Shown here one piece after another: positions 37,211 to 45,133 of a stretch of DNA of 52,839 nucleotides. Position numbers and translations under genes: made by a program. The notes under the pieces were generated by a model. The model had not been told where the DNA came from. It saw only the letters and a list, made by a program, of their open reading frames with translations, and did no database searches. Position 1 is the stretch's first letter. Each line of letters begins with the position of its first letter. Source of the stretch: Bacteroidota bacterium (GTDB lineage: Bacteria > Bacteroidota > Ignavibacteria > Ignavibacteriales > Ignavibacteriaceae). Where the stretch lies: contig JAKALM010000010.1 of NCBI GenBank assembly GCA_021824145.1, forward strand, positions 1 through 52,839, written 5' to 3'.

Positions 37211-37246
37211 CCCTCTTGGAAAAATAATTTAATATTTCCAAGAGGG
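37211..37246 (-). terminator. Terminator/attenuator hairpin between rplT and pheS
   Basis: A perfect 12-bp inverted repeat (CCCTCTTGGAAA with TTTCCAAGAGGG, about 12-base loop) lies 6 bases after the rplT stop and 18 bases before pheS. On the minus strand it is followed by a T-rich run. It could end the infC-rpmI-rplT transcript or attenuate pheST. No leader peptide or T-box core was seen. Confidence 0.65.
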
Positions 37247-37252
37247 CAAAAA

Positions 37253-37600
37253 TTAGTTAGCTGAAAATTTTACAATTTCTGTAAATGCTGATGGATTTTC
37301 TACAGCAAGGCTTGCAAGAACTTTTCGATTAATGTCTACTCCTTTTTTATTCAATGCACTAATAAGTCTTGAATAAGTAGTTCCGTTATCTCTAGCTGCT
37401 GCATTAATTCTTACAATCCAAAGTTGTCTGAATGTTCTCTTCTTTAATTTTCTATCTCTATAAGCATGAGTCCATCCTTTTTCAACATGATTCTTTGCAA
37501 CTGTTAATACTTTGCTTCTAGCACCCCAATAACCTTTCGCATGCTGAAGAATTCTTTTTCGTCTTCTATGAGAAGCTACTTTATTTTTTGAACGTGGCAT
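37253..37600 (-). CDS. rplT: 50S ribosomal protein L20
   Basis: A 115-aa primary 23S rRNA-binding protein needed early in 50S assembly. The sequence [28 protein letters not shown], then [25 protein letters not shown], is diagnostic. The basic N-terminal extension and globular C-terminal domain have normal lengths. Third in the classical infC-rpmI-rplT order; in other bacteria L20 represses this operon by binding its mRNA, which is possible here. A strong hairpin follows the stop. Confidence 0.98.
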   Translation of the reverse strand: MPRSKNKVASHRRRKRILQHAKGYWGARSKVLTVAKNHVEKGWTHAYRDRKLKKRTFRQLWIVRINAAARDNGTTYSRLISALNKKGVDINRKVLASLAVENPSAFTEIVKFSAN

Positions 37601-37621
37601 TTTACTTTACCTCTTTTATTT

Positions 37622-37816
37622 TCATTGTTGAAGCATTATCCGGAGGCGCTTTGAATCCGCTTCCGAAACTAGCGTTGATCTTCTTAGTTTTCTTTTTCTT
37701 TTAGTGCTTTTTGAAGTTAAAATATGACTTTTATAAGCACTTTTTCTTTTATACTTACCGGATGCAGTTTTTCTAAATGTTTTTCCCGCACCACTGTTGC
37801 TTTTCATTTTTGGCAT
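37622..37816 (-). CDS. rpmI: 50S ribosomal protein L35
   Basis: A 64-aa, very basic ribosomal protein. The start [24 protein letters not shown] and the K/R-rich body ending [10 protein letters not shown] match L35 throughout and the length is standard. It lies 13 bases after infC and 21 before rplT, in the conserved infC-rpmI-rplT operon. Translation is likely coupled to its neighbours. Confidence 0.97.
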   Translation of the reverse strand: MPKMKSNSGAGKTFRKTASGKYKRKSAYKSHILTSKSTKRKRKLRRSTLVSEADSKRLRIMLQQ

Positions 37817-37829
37817 ACTGCTTTCCTAT

Positions 37830-38369
37830 TTAATTAGTCTTCTTACTAGTTTTAGTTTTAGAAGGAACCAAAATTACACTCATGTTTTTTCCTTCCATTT
37901 TAGCTGGTGTTTCTACTTTTGCAATTTCCTGAACTTTTTCTATAAACTTATTTAATAACTCTTCACCTTTTTCAACGTATGCTAATTCTCTTCCTTTAAA
38001 CATGACAACAGCTTTTACTTTATTGCCTTCTTCAAGAAAATTATAAGCATGCTTAGCTTTAAATTCAAAATCGTGTATATCTGTATTCGGATGAAGTCTT
38101 ATTTCTTTCAACAACGAAACTTGTTGATTTTTCTTTTGTATTTTTTCTCGCTTTTGTTGCTCGTATTTAAATTTTCCAAAATCTAAAATTTTACAAACAG
38201 GCGGTTTTGCCTGCGGTGCAATTTCAATTAAATCTTGACCTCTTTCATTTGATATCCTCAATGCATCTCTAATAGTATATATTCCTAACTGCGTGCCGTC
38301 AATATCTATTAGTCTAACTTTAGGAGCTCTAATCTCCTCATTAATTCTTACTTCTTCTTTTTGAGCGAT
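37830..38369 (-). CDS. infC: Translation initiation factor IF-3 (AUC start)
   Basis: IF-3 binds the 30S subunit, prevents premature 50S joining and proofreads the initiator tRNA-start codon pairing. The frame's only ATG/TTG-type start (TTG at 38261) would remove about 36 conserved N-terminal residues (VRINEEIRAPKVRLID...). Extending upstream gives an ATC codon at 38369, seven bases after an AGAGAGG ribosome site that overlaps the thrS stop. The protein is then 179 aa, the standard IF-3 length. A rare start codon on infC is the known basis of IF-3 autoregulation, because IF-3 discriminates against such starts. rpmI and rplT follow. Confidence 0.93.
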   Translation of the reverse strand: MAQKEEVRINEEIRAPKVRLIDIDGTQLGIYTIRDALRISNERGQDLIEIAPQAKPPVCKILDFGKFKYEQQKREKIQKKNQQVSLLKEIRLHPNTDIHDFEFKAKHAYNFLEEGNKVKAVVMFKGRELAYVEKGEELLNKFIEKVQEIAKVETPAKMEGKNMSVILVPSKTKTSKKTN

Positions 38370-38383
38370 GGAAAACCTCTCTA
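38367..38383 (-). promoter_or_regulatory. infC ribosome binding site and AUC start
   Basis: On the minus strand the thrS stop TAG runs into AGAGAGG, then TTTTCC, then ATC. Stop codon, Shine-Dalgarno and start codon overlap within 17 bases. This couples infC translation to thrS and sets up start-codon-dependent autoregulation by IF-3. It decides the infC start. Confidence 0.8.
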
Positions 38384-40330
38384 AGTTGTTGTTTTACTTT
38401 TGTTTTTAATTTCTTCAGCAATATTATCAATAAATTCAGACAAAGACAAAGAGCCCAAATCACCTTTTCGGTGTTTTCTAACAGAAATACCACCCGATGA
38501 TTGTTCTTTTTCACCAAGAATCAGCATATAAGGAACTTTCTTTGTTTCCCAGTCCCTTATTTTATATCCAATTTTTTCATTTCGTTCATCTAATTCAACT
38601 CGAATATTTTTTTCTTTCAAAGCACTTAAAACTGTTTTTGAGTAATCAACAAAATTTTGCGAAACTGGAATAACTGCAACTTGAACTGGTGCTAGCCATA
38701 AAGGAAATTCACCGGCATAATGTTCTATTAGAACTCCAATAAATCTTTCTAGTGAACCAAACGGTGCGCGATGAATTACAACCGGCCTATGCTTTTGTCC
38801 ATCACTTCCCATGTATTCCAAATTAAATCGCTCAGGCATAATATAATCAATTTGGACAGTGCCCAATTGCCACTTTCTGCCAAGTGCATCTTTAACCATA
38901 AAATCTATTTTGGGACCGTAAAAAGCTGCTTCGCCTTCAGCTACATAATAAGTCAATCCCATTTGATCTGCGGCTTCTTTAATTTCTCTTTGAGCTTTTT
39001 CCCAAAGTTTAATATCTCCACCGTATTTCTCCGCATTGTCATCTCTAAAAGATAATTGAGTTGTAAACTCTTTAAATCCCATCTGATCGAAAACAACTTT
39101 AATTAACTCAATTACATTACAAACCTCATCCTTTAATTGATCATCACGAACAAACATATGTGAATCATCAACAGAAAAGGATCTTACTCTTGTCAAGCCG
39201 TTTAATTCGCCTGATTGTTCATATCGATATACTGTTCCGAACTCAGCATATCTTATTGGTAAATCTCTGTAGCTTCTGGGTTTTGATAAATAAATCTGAA
39301 AATGATGTGGACAATTCATCGGTTTTAATAGATATTCTTCTTTGCCATCTTCCAATTTTAATGGAGGAAATTGACTATCTTTATAGTAAGGATAATGTCC
39401 GCTGGTTTTATAAAGATTTATATTCCCAATATGCGGGGTAATTACAGGTTCGTAACCTCTTTTTCTCTGTTCTTCACGAAGATAATTTTCAAGAGTTTCT
39501 CTTAGAATAGTTCCCTTTGGAAGCCAAATTGGAAGTCCACTACCAACACTTTGCGTAATCATAAATAATTCAAGTTCACGCCCAAGTTTTCTATGATCAC
39601 GTTTTTTAGCTTCTTCAAGTTTAACTAGATATTCGTCAAGCATTTTCTTTTTAGGGAAAGAAATGCCATAAATTCTTTGTAGTTGTTTATTATGTTCATC
39701 GCCGCGCCAATATGAACCGGAAATATTTAATAACTTAACATATTTGATTTTTCCCGTTGAAGGAAGGTGTGGACCGCGACAAAGATCGGTAAAATTACCT
39801 TCTTTATATATACTGATATCTTCAGAATTTTCATTGATTTCAGATAATATTTCAACTTTGTAATTATCGCCTTTTTGTTCAAAAAACTTTACCGCATCTT
39901 TTTTAGATAAATCATGTCTTTCGAAAAAATTATTTTCTTTCGAAAGCTCCATCATCTTATTTTCAATTTTTCTCAGATCTTCTTCAGTCAGATTTGAGTT
40001 AATATCAATATCATAATAAAAACCGTTCTCAATAGCCGGGCCAACGCCAAATTTAGCTTCGGGAAAGATTTCTTGAATTGCATGGGCCATTAAATGAGAC
40101 GTAGAATGCCAAAAAACTTCTTTACCTTTCTCATTATCAAAAGTTAAAAAATTAATTACAGCATTATTATTGATTGATAAGTTTAAATCTTTAACAATTC
40201 CATTAATTTCAACAGCAAGAGCTTCTTCAGCTAATCTTGATGAAATTGTTTCAGCAACTTGATAACCGGTAATTCCTTTATCAAATTCTTTTATACTGCC
40301 GTCTGGGAATGTTATTTTTATTTTTTCCAT
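38381..40330 (-). CDS. thrS: Threonine--tRNA ligase
   Basis: A 649-aa class II synthetase charging tRNA-Thr. Full architecture is present: N-terminal TGS domain (residues 1-60), the N2 editing domain with HSTSHLMAHA near 77 (HxxxH motif) and later the conserved Cys/His of GPHLPSTG context, then the catalytic core with motif 2 RYEQSGELNGLTRVRSF and zinc-binding MNCPHH. Motif 3 is in HRAPFGSLERFIG, and a C-terminal anticodon-binding domain starts near 545. It heads the thrS-infC-rpmI-rplT block. Upstream lies a hairpin and tRNA-Val. No T-box was recognised. Confidence 0.97.
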   Translation of the reverse strand: MEKIKITFPDGSIKEFDKGITGYQVAETISSRLAEEALAVEINGIVKDLNLSINNNAVINFLTFDNEKGKEVFWHSTSHLMAHAIQEIFPEAKFGVGPAIENGFYYDIDINSNLTEEDLRKIENKMMELSKENNFFERHDLSKKDAVKFFEQKGDNYKVEILSEINENSEDISIYKEGNFTDLCRGPHLPSTGKIKYVKLLNISGSYWRGDEHNKQLQRIYGISFPKKKMLDEYLVKLEEAKKRDHRKLGRELELFMITQSVGSGLPIWLPKGTILRETLENYLREEQRKRGYEPVITPHIGNINLYKTSGHYPYYKDSQFPPLKLEDGKEEYLLKPMNCPHHFQIYLSKPRSYRDLPIRYAEFGTVYRYEQSGELNGLTRVRSFSVDDSHMFVRDDQLKDEVCNVIELIKVVFDQMGFKEFTTQLSFRDDNAEKYGGDIKLWEKAQREIKEAADQMGLTYYVAEGEAAFYGPKIDFMVKDALGRKWQLGTVQIDYIMPERFNLEYMGSDGQKHRPVVIHRAPFGSLERFIGVLIEHYAGEFPLWLAPVQVAVIPVSQNFVDYSKTVLSALKEKNIRVELDERNEKIGYKIRDWETKKVPYMLILGEKEQSSGGISVRKHRKGDLGSLSLSEFIDNIAEEIKNKSKTTT

Positions 40331-40344
40331 ATATAAATTCTTAA

Positions 40345-40370
40345 TAAAAAAAATCGGAGTTGACTCCGAC
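40345..40370 (-). terminator. Terminator between tRNA-Val and thrS
   Basis: A short stem TCGGAG / CTCCGA with a four-base loop is followed on the minus strand by eight T residues. It lies 6 bases downstream of tRNA-Val and about 15 bases before the thrS ATG. It therefore ends the tRNA transcript and could also modulate thrS. Confidence 0.7.
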
Positions 40371-40376
40371 TTTAGT

Positions 40377-40450
40377 GGGCTCTAGAGGAGTCGAACCTCT
40401 GACCTTCTGTACGTCAAACAGACGCTCTAACCAAACTGAGCTAAGAGCCC
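40377..40450 (-). tRNA. tRNA-Val (GAC)
   Basis: A 74-nt cloverleaf with a perfect 7-bp acceptor stem (GGGCTCT/AGAGCCC), a D-arm AGCTC...GAGC, an anticodon stem TCTGT/ACAGA around loop TTGACGT (anticodon GAC), and a T-arm AGAGGTTCGACTCCTCT. The CCA tail is not encoded. It is read on the minus strand downstream of tRNA-Leu. Confidence 0.95.
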
Positions 40451-40514
40451 AGATAATTCAATTTAAACAAAATTTTGTGCTTAAATTTTGAATTGTTAAT
40501 AGATAAAGCCGAAG

Positions 40515-40600
40515 TACCGAGAGCCGGACTCGAACCGGCACGGGTGTAAACACCCACAGGATTTTAAGTCCTGTGCGTCTACCAATTCCGCCATCCCGGC
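40515..40600 (-). tRNA. tRNA-Leu (TAA)
   Basis: An 86-nt class II tRNA with a long variable arm (GGGTGTTTACACCC). The anticodon stem CAGGA/TCCTG flanks loop CTTAAAA, anticodon TAA. The T-arm is GCCGGTTCGAGTCCGGC. The acceptor stem opens with a G1:U72 wobble instead of G:C. No CCA is encoded. It lies 64 bases upstream of tRNA-Val on the same strand. Confidence 0.95.
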
Positions 40601-40972
40601 ATAATCAATCATCAAATCAAAATAACGTAATTTCAATAAATCATTCACAGTAGAAATGTTCAACTGTGAATTTTCTTCAAAATTAGCGTGTAAATATAGA
40701 GAAACCAATATATTTTTGCAAGAATTGATTAAGAATATTTATTTATTTTTATTTTGATAGATATCTCGATATTATTTTTTTAATCGATTCTTGATTTTTA
40801 TTCAAGTCTTTCTTAAAAATCAATATTTCAGTTATTAAATAAAATTATTTTTTCTATTTGAAACTTGAAAGTTGGATTTGATCAATTTTGAACATTTTTA
40901 ACGATAATAATTTCTTAATGAAGTATTTCAAAATCTTTAATTAAAAATACTAAATATCATTTAGGTGAATTA
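40601..40972. other. AT-rich divergent intergenic region
   Basis: A 372-base gap between the tRNA pair (minus) and the isochorismatase-like gene (plus). It is strongly AT-rich and should hold the two divergent promoters. I see no credible gene, hairpin terminator or conserved RNA element. Confidence 0.5.
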
Positions 40973-41563
40973 ATGTCAAACAAACTAAAAATAAATATTG
41001 AAAAAACTGCCATCATAGTAATTGACTTGCAAAAAGGTATTACTACAATTCCTACAGAACCTTATACATCAAAAATTGTTATTGAAAATGCAACAAAACT
41101 TTTAAAAGCCGCAAGGAAAAATAATATGCATGTGTTTTTAGTTCATGTTACTCCTTCGCCCGATATGAAAGATGCACTTCGCCCGCAATCTGAATCATCT
41201 TTTCAAATTTCGAGTTATAATCCTTTGTGGAGTGAGTTTGTGCCTGAGTTAGATATTCAACCTTCTGACTTTTTAATTACAAAACATCAGTGGGGTGCTT
41301 TTTATGGAACTGAACTTGATCTGCAATTAAGAAGAAGAGAAATAACTACTATAATTCTTTGTGGTATTGCAACAAATTTTGGAGTAGAAAGTACCGCAAG
41401 GTTTGCCTATGAATTTGGTTTTAATCAAATATTCGTAAGTGATGCTATGGCAGCTCGTTCTAAAGAAGAACATGAATTTCCATTAAAATATATTTTTCCC
41501 AGACTTGGATTGATTCGCACAACAGATGAAGTTTTGAAAGCATTAACTCAAATTATTAATTGA
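40973..41563 (+). CDS. Isochorismatase-family cysteine hydrolase
   Basis: A 196-aa alpha/beta hydrolase of the isochorismatase/nicotinamidase superfamily. The catalytic triad fits: Asp18 in VIDLQKG, Lys104 in LITKHQWGAF, and Cys130 in LCGIATNFGVESTARFA with the characteristic cis-peptide neighbourhood before it. The substrate is not clear; family members hydrolyse isochorismate, nicotinamide, N-carbamoylsarcosine or ureidoacrylate. It is a single plus-strand gene between the tRNA pair and the convergent cupredoxin-like gene, so context gives no pathway hint. Confidence 0.87.
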   Translation: MSNKLKINIEKTAIIVIDLQKGITTIPTEPYTSKIVIENATKLLKAARKNNMHVFLVHVTPSPDMKDALRPQSESSFQISSYNPLWSEFVPELDIQPSDFLITKHQWGAFYGTELDLQLRRREITTIILCGIATNFGVESTARFAYEFGFNQIFVSDAMAARSKEEHEFPLKYIFPRLGLIRTTDEVLKALTQIIN

Positions 41564-41663
41564 TATTTTGAAAAAATTTCTTGTAAAAATAAAATTTTAA
41601 TTTGGTTTGATTAAACAAAGAAAAAAAGTGTGCAATTGAGTTTTAAGGTTATTTAGAAAAGTT

Positions 41664-42263
41664 TTATTTTTTTAATATATAATTCTTAATTATCGAACTT
41701 CCAGCTTTAATTTCAATTTCACTTGATACTGTTTTATAAAATGGATACCAAACCTTAAGTTCATATTTCCCTTCTGGAATGTCTTTAATCTCAAAATCTC
41801 CTTTTTGAGTTGTTTTTACAAAATAAGGATTCTGTAAAACAGCTATCCAAGCCTGCATATCAGGATGAACATCACATAAAATTGTAACAAAACAATTTGC
41901 ATCATTAAAAGTGTGAGAACGAATTTCACCGGTTGGCCATGTTCCTAGATTAAAGCTACCTGCACATTCAGTTGGAGTAAAAACATTGTGCAGAACGCTG
42001 TCGCTATTTAGAAAATCTACAGTTGTGCCAACTAAAATCGGAAGTATCTTCGGATGGAACATTAAGTTTTTCTGGTCCATTACTAAATGTTTTTTTGGCG
42101 GTGCAAATTTCCCGTTAACTTTTTCAATATAAACTAGGACGCTTGAGTAATTTTTTCTTCCTTCAAGACGAACTTTACCTTTTATACTTCCGGAATTAGC
42201 CGGGTAAGCCGGAATTATTGTAACAAAAAAGAAAAATACTAATAAATATTTCTTAAAATCCAT
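41664..42263 (-). CDS. Cupredoxin-like exported protein with C-terminal regulatory-like domain
   Basis: A 199-aa protein with a signal peptide (about 1-22) and a periplasmic cupredoxin-like domain. A type-1 copper site can be assigned: His92 (LHNVF), Cys130, His133 and Met136 in LCDVHPDM. A carboxypeptidase-regulatory/SpaA-like beta sandwich follows (about 150-199, KGDFEIKDIPEGKYELKV). Homologues are often labelled methylamine-utilisation-type proteins. Here it closes the electron-transfer cluster 30 bases after the tetraheme cytochrome, so a copper electron carrier for the cytochromes is a fair inference. Copper binding has not been shown. Confidence 0.72.
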   Translation of the reverse strand: MDFKKYLLVFFFFVTIIPAYPANSGSIKGKVRLEGRKNYSSVLVYIEKVNGKFAPPKKHLVMDQKNLMFHPKILPILVGTTVDFLNSDSVLHNVFTPTECAGSFNLGTWPTGEIRSHTFNDANCFVTILCDVHPDMQAWIAVLQNPYFVKTTQKGDFEIKDIPEGKYELKVWYPFYKTVSSEIEIKAGSSIIKNYILKK

Positions 42264-42293
42264 TATAATTCTTTACAACTTCCAAACAAATTT

Positions 42294-43490
42294 TTATCTG
42301 TTTTTTCGATTAAAGTAAAGATACAACGATTTTATATCCGATGGCAATAGCTTTGGAAGTTCTTTTCCTTTTGAGTATAAATTTTTTTCCATTGCAGGCA
42401 AATGATTCCACAACTCACTAAAAAAAACATCTTCACTTCTAAAAGGACCAACCTTTGTTAAAATTGCAGCTTTATAATTATTGCCTTCAGAATGACAATT
42501 TAGACATCCTTTGTTTTGAATTAATTTGCTGCCAATAGTTTCCGAACCGCTGATATCCGCCTTATTATTAAAGTATAAATATGAAATAAGATTTGCCATA
42601 TCATTTCCTTTGAATGCTGGCATAGGAATTTTATATTTTTGCATCAATGGTTCCATTTCAGTAGAATGATTCCACATCATTCCGGCAATTTCATTTACGC
42701 TTTTATTCATATTAACTTTAGTAAGATCCGGACCGATATGTTTTTCATTATGGCAGTAAAAACATCCTTTGCTTGAAAATATTTTTTCACCAATTTTTGG
42801 ATTACCAGGTTCTAAATAAATTTTATTTTCATTTTTATTTGTGCTAGCTGATTTAATATATGAAGATAAATCAGCGAAATCATCATCCTTAAAAATTGGA
42901 ACTTTTATATTTGATGCCTTCTGCATTTTTTGCATTTTGATTGCATGATTCCACATTACTTGAGCAAGATAGACTGGTGAAGCATACTTCCCCATTTCAT
43001 CTAACTTAATTTTTCCGGCATTTGTCTTTCCAACCGAATGACAGTTATTGCAGCTCATCTGAACAAAAAGTTTTTTACCATTTTCAGAATTGCCAGCAGT
43101 ACCCAAATATCTTAAATCATAAAGGAATAATCTTAATGATAGAAATTCTTTCGCTGTTAGTTTTTGATGGTCAATATTTTTCAATTTCATTTGATTCAGC
43201 ATAACTGGCGAATGGTTCCACATTTGTGAAATCAAATCGTATTCGCTGCCGAAAAAAATATTTTTGCCTAAATCTGGTGCTGATTTTCCGCCTTCGCCAT
43301 TTATTGCGTGGCAGTTTATACATCCTTTATTTTCAAAAACTATTCTGCCTTCAATTGGATTTTCTGGATAGCTCTTTTTTTTGAATTGTTTTTTCTGTGT
43401 TAATAAATTATTTGAAGTAAACCCGGAAAAAATAAATGATGCTGATAATACATTTACTAAAAAAACATAAGTCAAAATCCTAATTTTCAT
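42294..43490 (-). CDS. Tetraheme cytochrome c made of four repeated modules
   Basis: A 398-aa exported protein with four CxxCH heme sites (starting at Cys57, 147, 243 and 329) and a signal/anchor helix in residues 5-23. Each heme site begins a module of about 90 residues. Each module shows the same second element, WNH followed by a spaced Met (at 91, 180, 273 and 361), and a helix ending the module. The likely axial ligands are the CxxCH His and this Met. I choose the ATG at 43490 because GGAG lies eight bases before it and the longer frame adds 15 residues before the signal peptide. It overlaps the small membrane gene by 11 bases. Function: periplasmic electron transfer. Confidence 0.83.
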   Translation of the reverse strand: MKIRILTYVFLVNVLSASFIFSGFTSNNLLTQKKQFKKKSYPENPIEGRIVFENKGCINCHAINGEGGKSAPDLGKNIFFGSEYDLISQMWNHSPVMLNQMKLKNIDHQKLTAKEFLSLRLFLYDLRYLGTAGNSENGKKLFVQMSCNNCHSVGKTNAGKIKLDEMGKYASPVYLAQVMWNHAIKMQKMQKASNIKVPIFKDDDFADLSSYIKSASTNKNENKIYLEPGNPKIGEKIFSSKGCFYCHNEKHIGPDLTKVNMNKSVNEIAGMMWNHSTEMEPLMQKYKIPMPAFKGNDMANLISYLYFNNKADISGSETIGSKLIQNKGCLNCHSEGNNYKAAILTKVGPFRSEDVFFSELWNHLPAMEKNLYSKGKELPKLLPSDIKSLYLYFNRKNR

Positions 43491-43746
43491 TTCCAAGCTC
43501 CTTCTTTCTTCCTTTATGCAAACCGACAAGAACATAAGTTAAGATACTTGCTAAAATCCAAAATACAATTATTCCTAAAATACTTATTGCAATAGAAGCA
43601 GTTTGATGATCATTTACTTCATAAGAAACATGCACCAGATTTATCAGCAAAAGCGTCATACCGGAAGCAAGCATCCATAAGAATGACAATAAAATAATTC
43701 TAATAAATAGAAGACTAAAGAAAAAATTTTTTACTTTGATGAACAT
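43480..43746 (-). CDS. Small two-helix membrane protein of the oxidoreductase cluster
   Basis: An 88-aa protein of unrecognised family with two predicted membrane helices (about 10-35 and 50-75) and a basic, charged C-terminus. It lies 7 bases downstream of the NrfD-type gene and overlaps the tetraheme cytochrome gene by 11, so it is embedded in the operon. Small helical subunits accompany NrfD subunits in several complexes, for instance ActD/ActF-adjacent proteins in alternative complex III. An assembly or structural role in this complex is inferred only from position. Confidence 0.7.
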   Translation of the reverse strand: MFIKVKNFFFSLLFIRIILLSFLWMLASGMTLLLINLVHVSYEVNDHQTASIAISILGIIVFWILASILTYVLVGLHKGRKKELGNEN

Positions 43747-43753
43747 ATTTTCC

Positions 43754-45106
43754 TCAAATCATTTCTTTTCTAATATGGCCTTTTGACGGTAAGTATTCGT
43801 TCAATCTTTCAGAAACCATTTTAACACTCTCTTCTCTTCCCTCTTTAATTTCCCAAATCGAAATTAACGGAAAGAGTTTTGAAAATCCCATGAATCCAAG
43901 AATAAAAGCTGAAGTAGCTGCTGCTAAAAGTGAAATCTCTGTCAGAGATGGGACATAAATTCCAGTTGGATATGGAAGTCTTGGGTTTGCTAAAGAAGGA
44001 ACAACTATTATTAATCTCTCAAGCCACATTCCGATTACAACAGCAATTGATGAGATTAAAATACCAGGAATTGTTTTTAATTTTTTGTTGCTTAGAAATA
44101 TAACTGGTATTATAAAATTGCAAGCTACCATTGCCCAGAAAAATGGTGCATAGCCACCAATAAATTTATAAAGGAAAACTCTCATCTCCGGCGGTTCGTG
44201 TCCATAAAATGTTGTTAGATATTCTGCAAAGGTAAAATAGAACCATAGCAACGACATCACTAACAAAAGAGTTCCAAGATAATTGAAGTGAATATTTTTC
44301 AAGTAATCTTCAAAGTGAAAAACTTTTCTGAAGATAATCATAACAATTATTAATGCAGCTATGCCCGAAAAAATAGCACCAACTACAAAGTAAGGACCGA
44401 AGATTGTACTATGCCAGCCTGGCTGCAAAGTCATTGAAAAAATCCACGAGATTACAGTGTGAACTGAAATCGCAATTGGAATTACCATCACCATCAAAAT
44501 ATTAATTGCTTTTTCTAAAACATGCTTCTGTCTTTCTGTTCCTTGATATCCCCAGGAAAGTATTTCATAAAGCTTGTGAAATTTTCCTCCTCTGTCTCTA
44601 AGCAAAGCTATATCTGGAATTAAAGGTAGATAAAGATAAATTGTAGAAGCAGTAAAGTAAGCGGTTATACTTGTCATGTCCCAGAGCAGCGGCGATTGAA
44701 GTCTTCCTCTTTCAAAGATGTGCAGAATTCTATCGGGTCTGCCTAAATCAATAATTGGGTGAATTCCACCGATTAACAAAACAATACCTGTAATAACTTC
44801 TGCCATTCTTGTTATTGGCCTTCTCCATTCAGCTTTAGATAAACGAAGGATTGCGGAAATCAAAGTTCCGGCATGAGAAATTCCAATGAAGAAAACGAAG
44901 CTGATAATATAAAAACCCCAAGTAACTGGCTCGTTCATTCCGGTTTCACCTAAGCCAAACATGAATTGCCGGATATACATTACAACGCCGAACAAAAACA
45001 CCGCAATCAAAACTGCGGCTAAAGCATAAAAGCTTTTGCTCGTTTCATAGATCGGCTTAAATAAAACTTCATCTTCATCAACAAATTGATGACCATTCAT
45101 CTGCAA
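43754..45106 (-). CDS. nrfD: NrfD/PsrC-type quinol-interacting membrane subunit
   Basis: A 450-aa integral membrane protein with about nine to ten helices, matching the NrfD/PsrC/ActC family. Family-like segments include GETGMNEPVTWGFYIISFVFFIGISHAGTLISAILRL, with the invariant H after GIS, and PIIDLGRPDRILHI. Others are RGRLQSPLLWDMTSI, HTVISWIFSMTLQPGWHST and FAEYLTTFYGHEP. These subunits bind menaquinol/quinone and carry no heme. It would move electrons between the quinone pool and the Fe-S subunit encoded just upstream. Only one such subunit is present, unlike alternative complex III with two. Confidence 0.92.
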   Translation of the reverse strand: MQMNGHQFVDEDEVLFKPIYETSKSFYALAAVLIAVFLFGVVMYIRQFMFGLGETGMNEPVTWGFYIISFVFFIGISHAGTLISAILRLSKAEWRRPITRMAEVITGIVLLIGGIHPIIDLGRPDRILHIFERGRLQSPLLWDMTSITAYFTASTIYLYLPLIPDIALLRDRGGKFHKLYEILSWGYQGTERQKHVLEKAINILMVMVIPIAISVHTVISWIFSMTLQPGWHSTIFGPYFVVGAIFSGIAALIIVMIIFRKVFHFEDYLKNIHFNYLGTLLLVMSLLWFYFTFAEYLTTFYGHEPPEMRVFLYKFIGGYAPFFWAMVACNFIIPVIFLSNKKLKTIPGILISSIAVVIGMWLERLIIVVPSLANPRLPYPTGIYVPSLTEISLLAAATSAFILGFMGFSKLFPLISIWEIKEGREESVKMVSERLNEYLPSKGHIRKEMI

Positions 45107-45133
45107 AACCTTTATTTTTTAATTTGAAATTTT

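Noticed and set aside
40331-40376. T-box riboswitch upstream of thrS
   Set aside because: Only a short terminator hairpin and a tRNA gene are present; no T-box core or specifier loop is visible.
40496-40708. A 70-aa open frame across tRNA-Leu
   Set aside because: It is a translation of the tRNA-Leu gene and its flank; the cloverleaf is complete and the peptide has the usual tRNA-derived pattern (AELVDAQDLKS).
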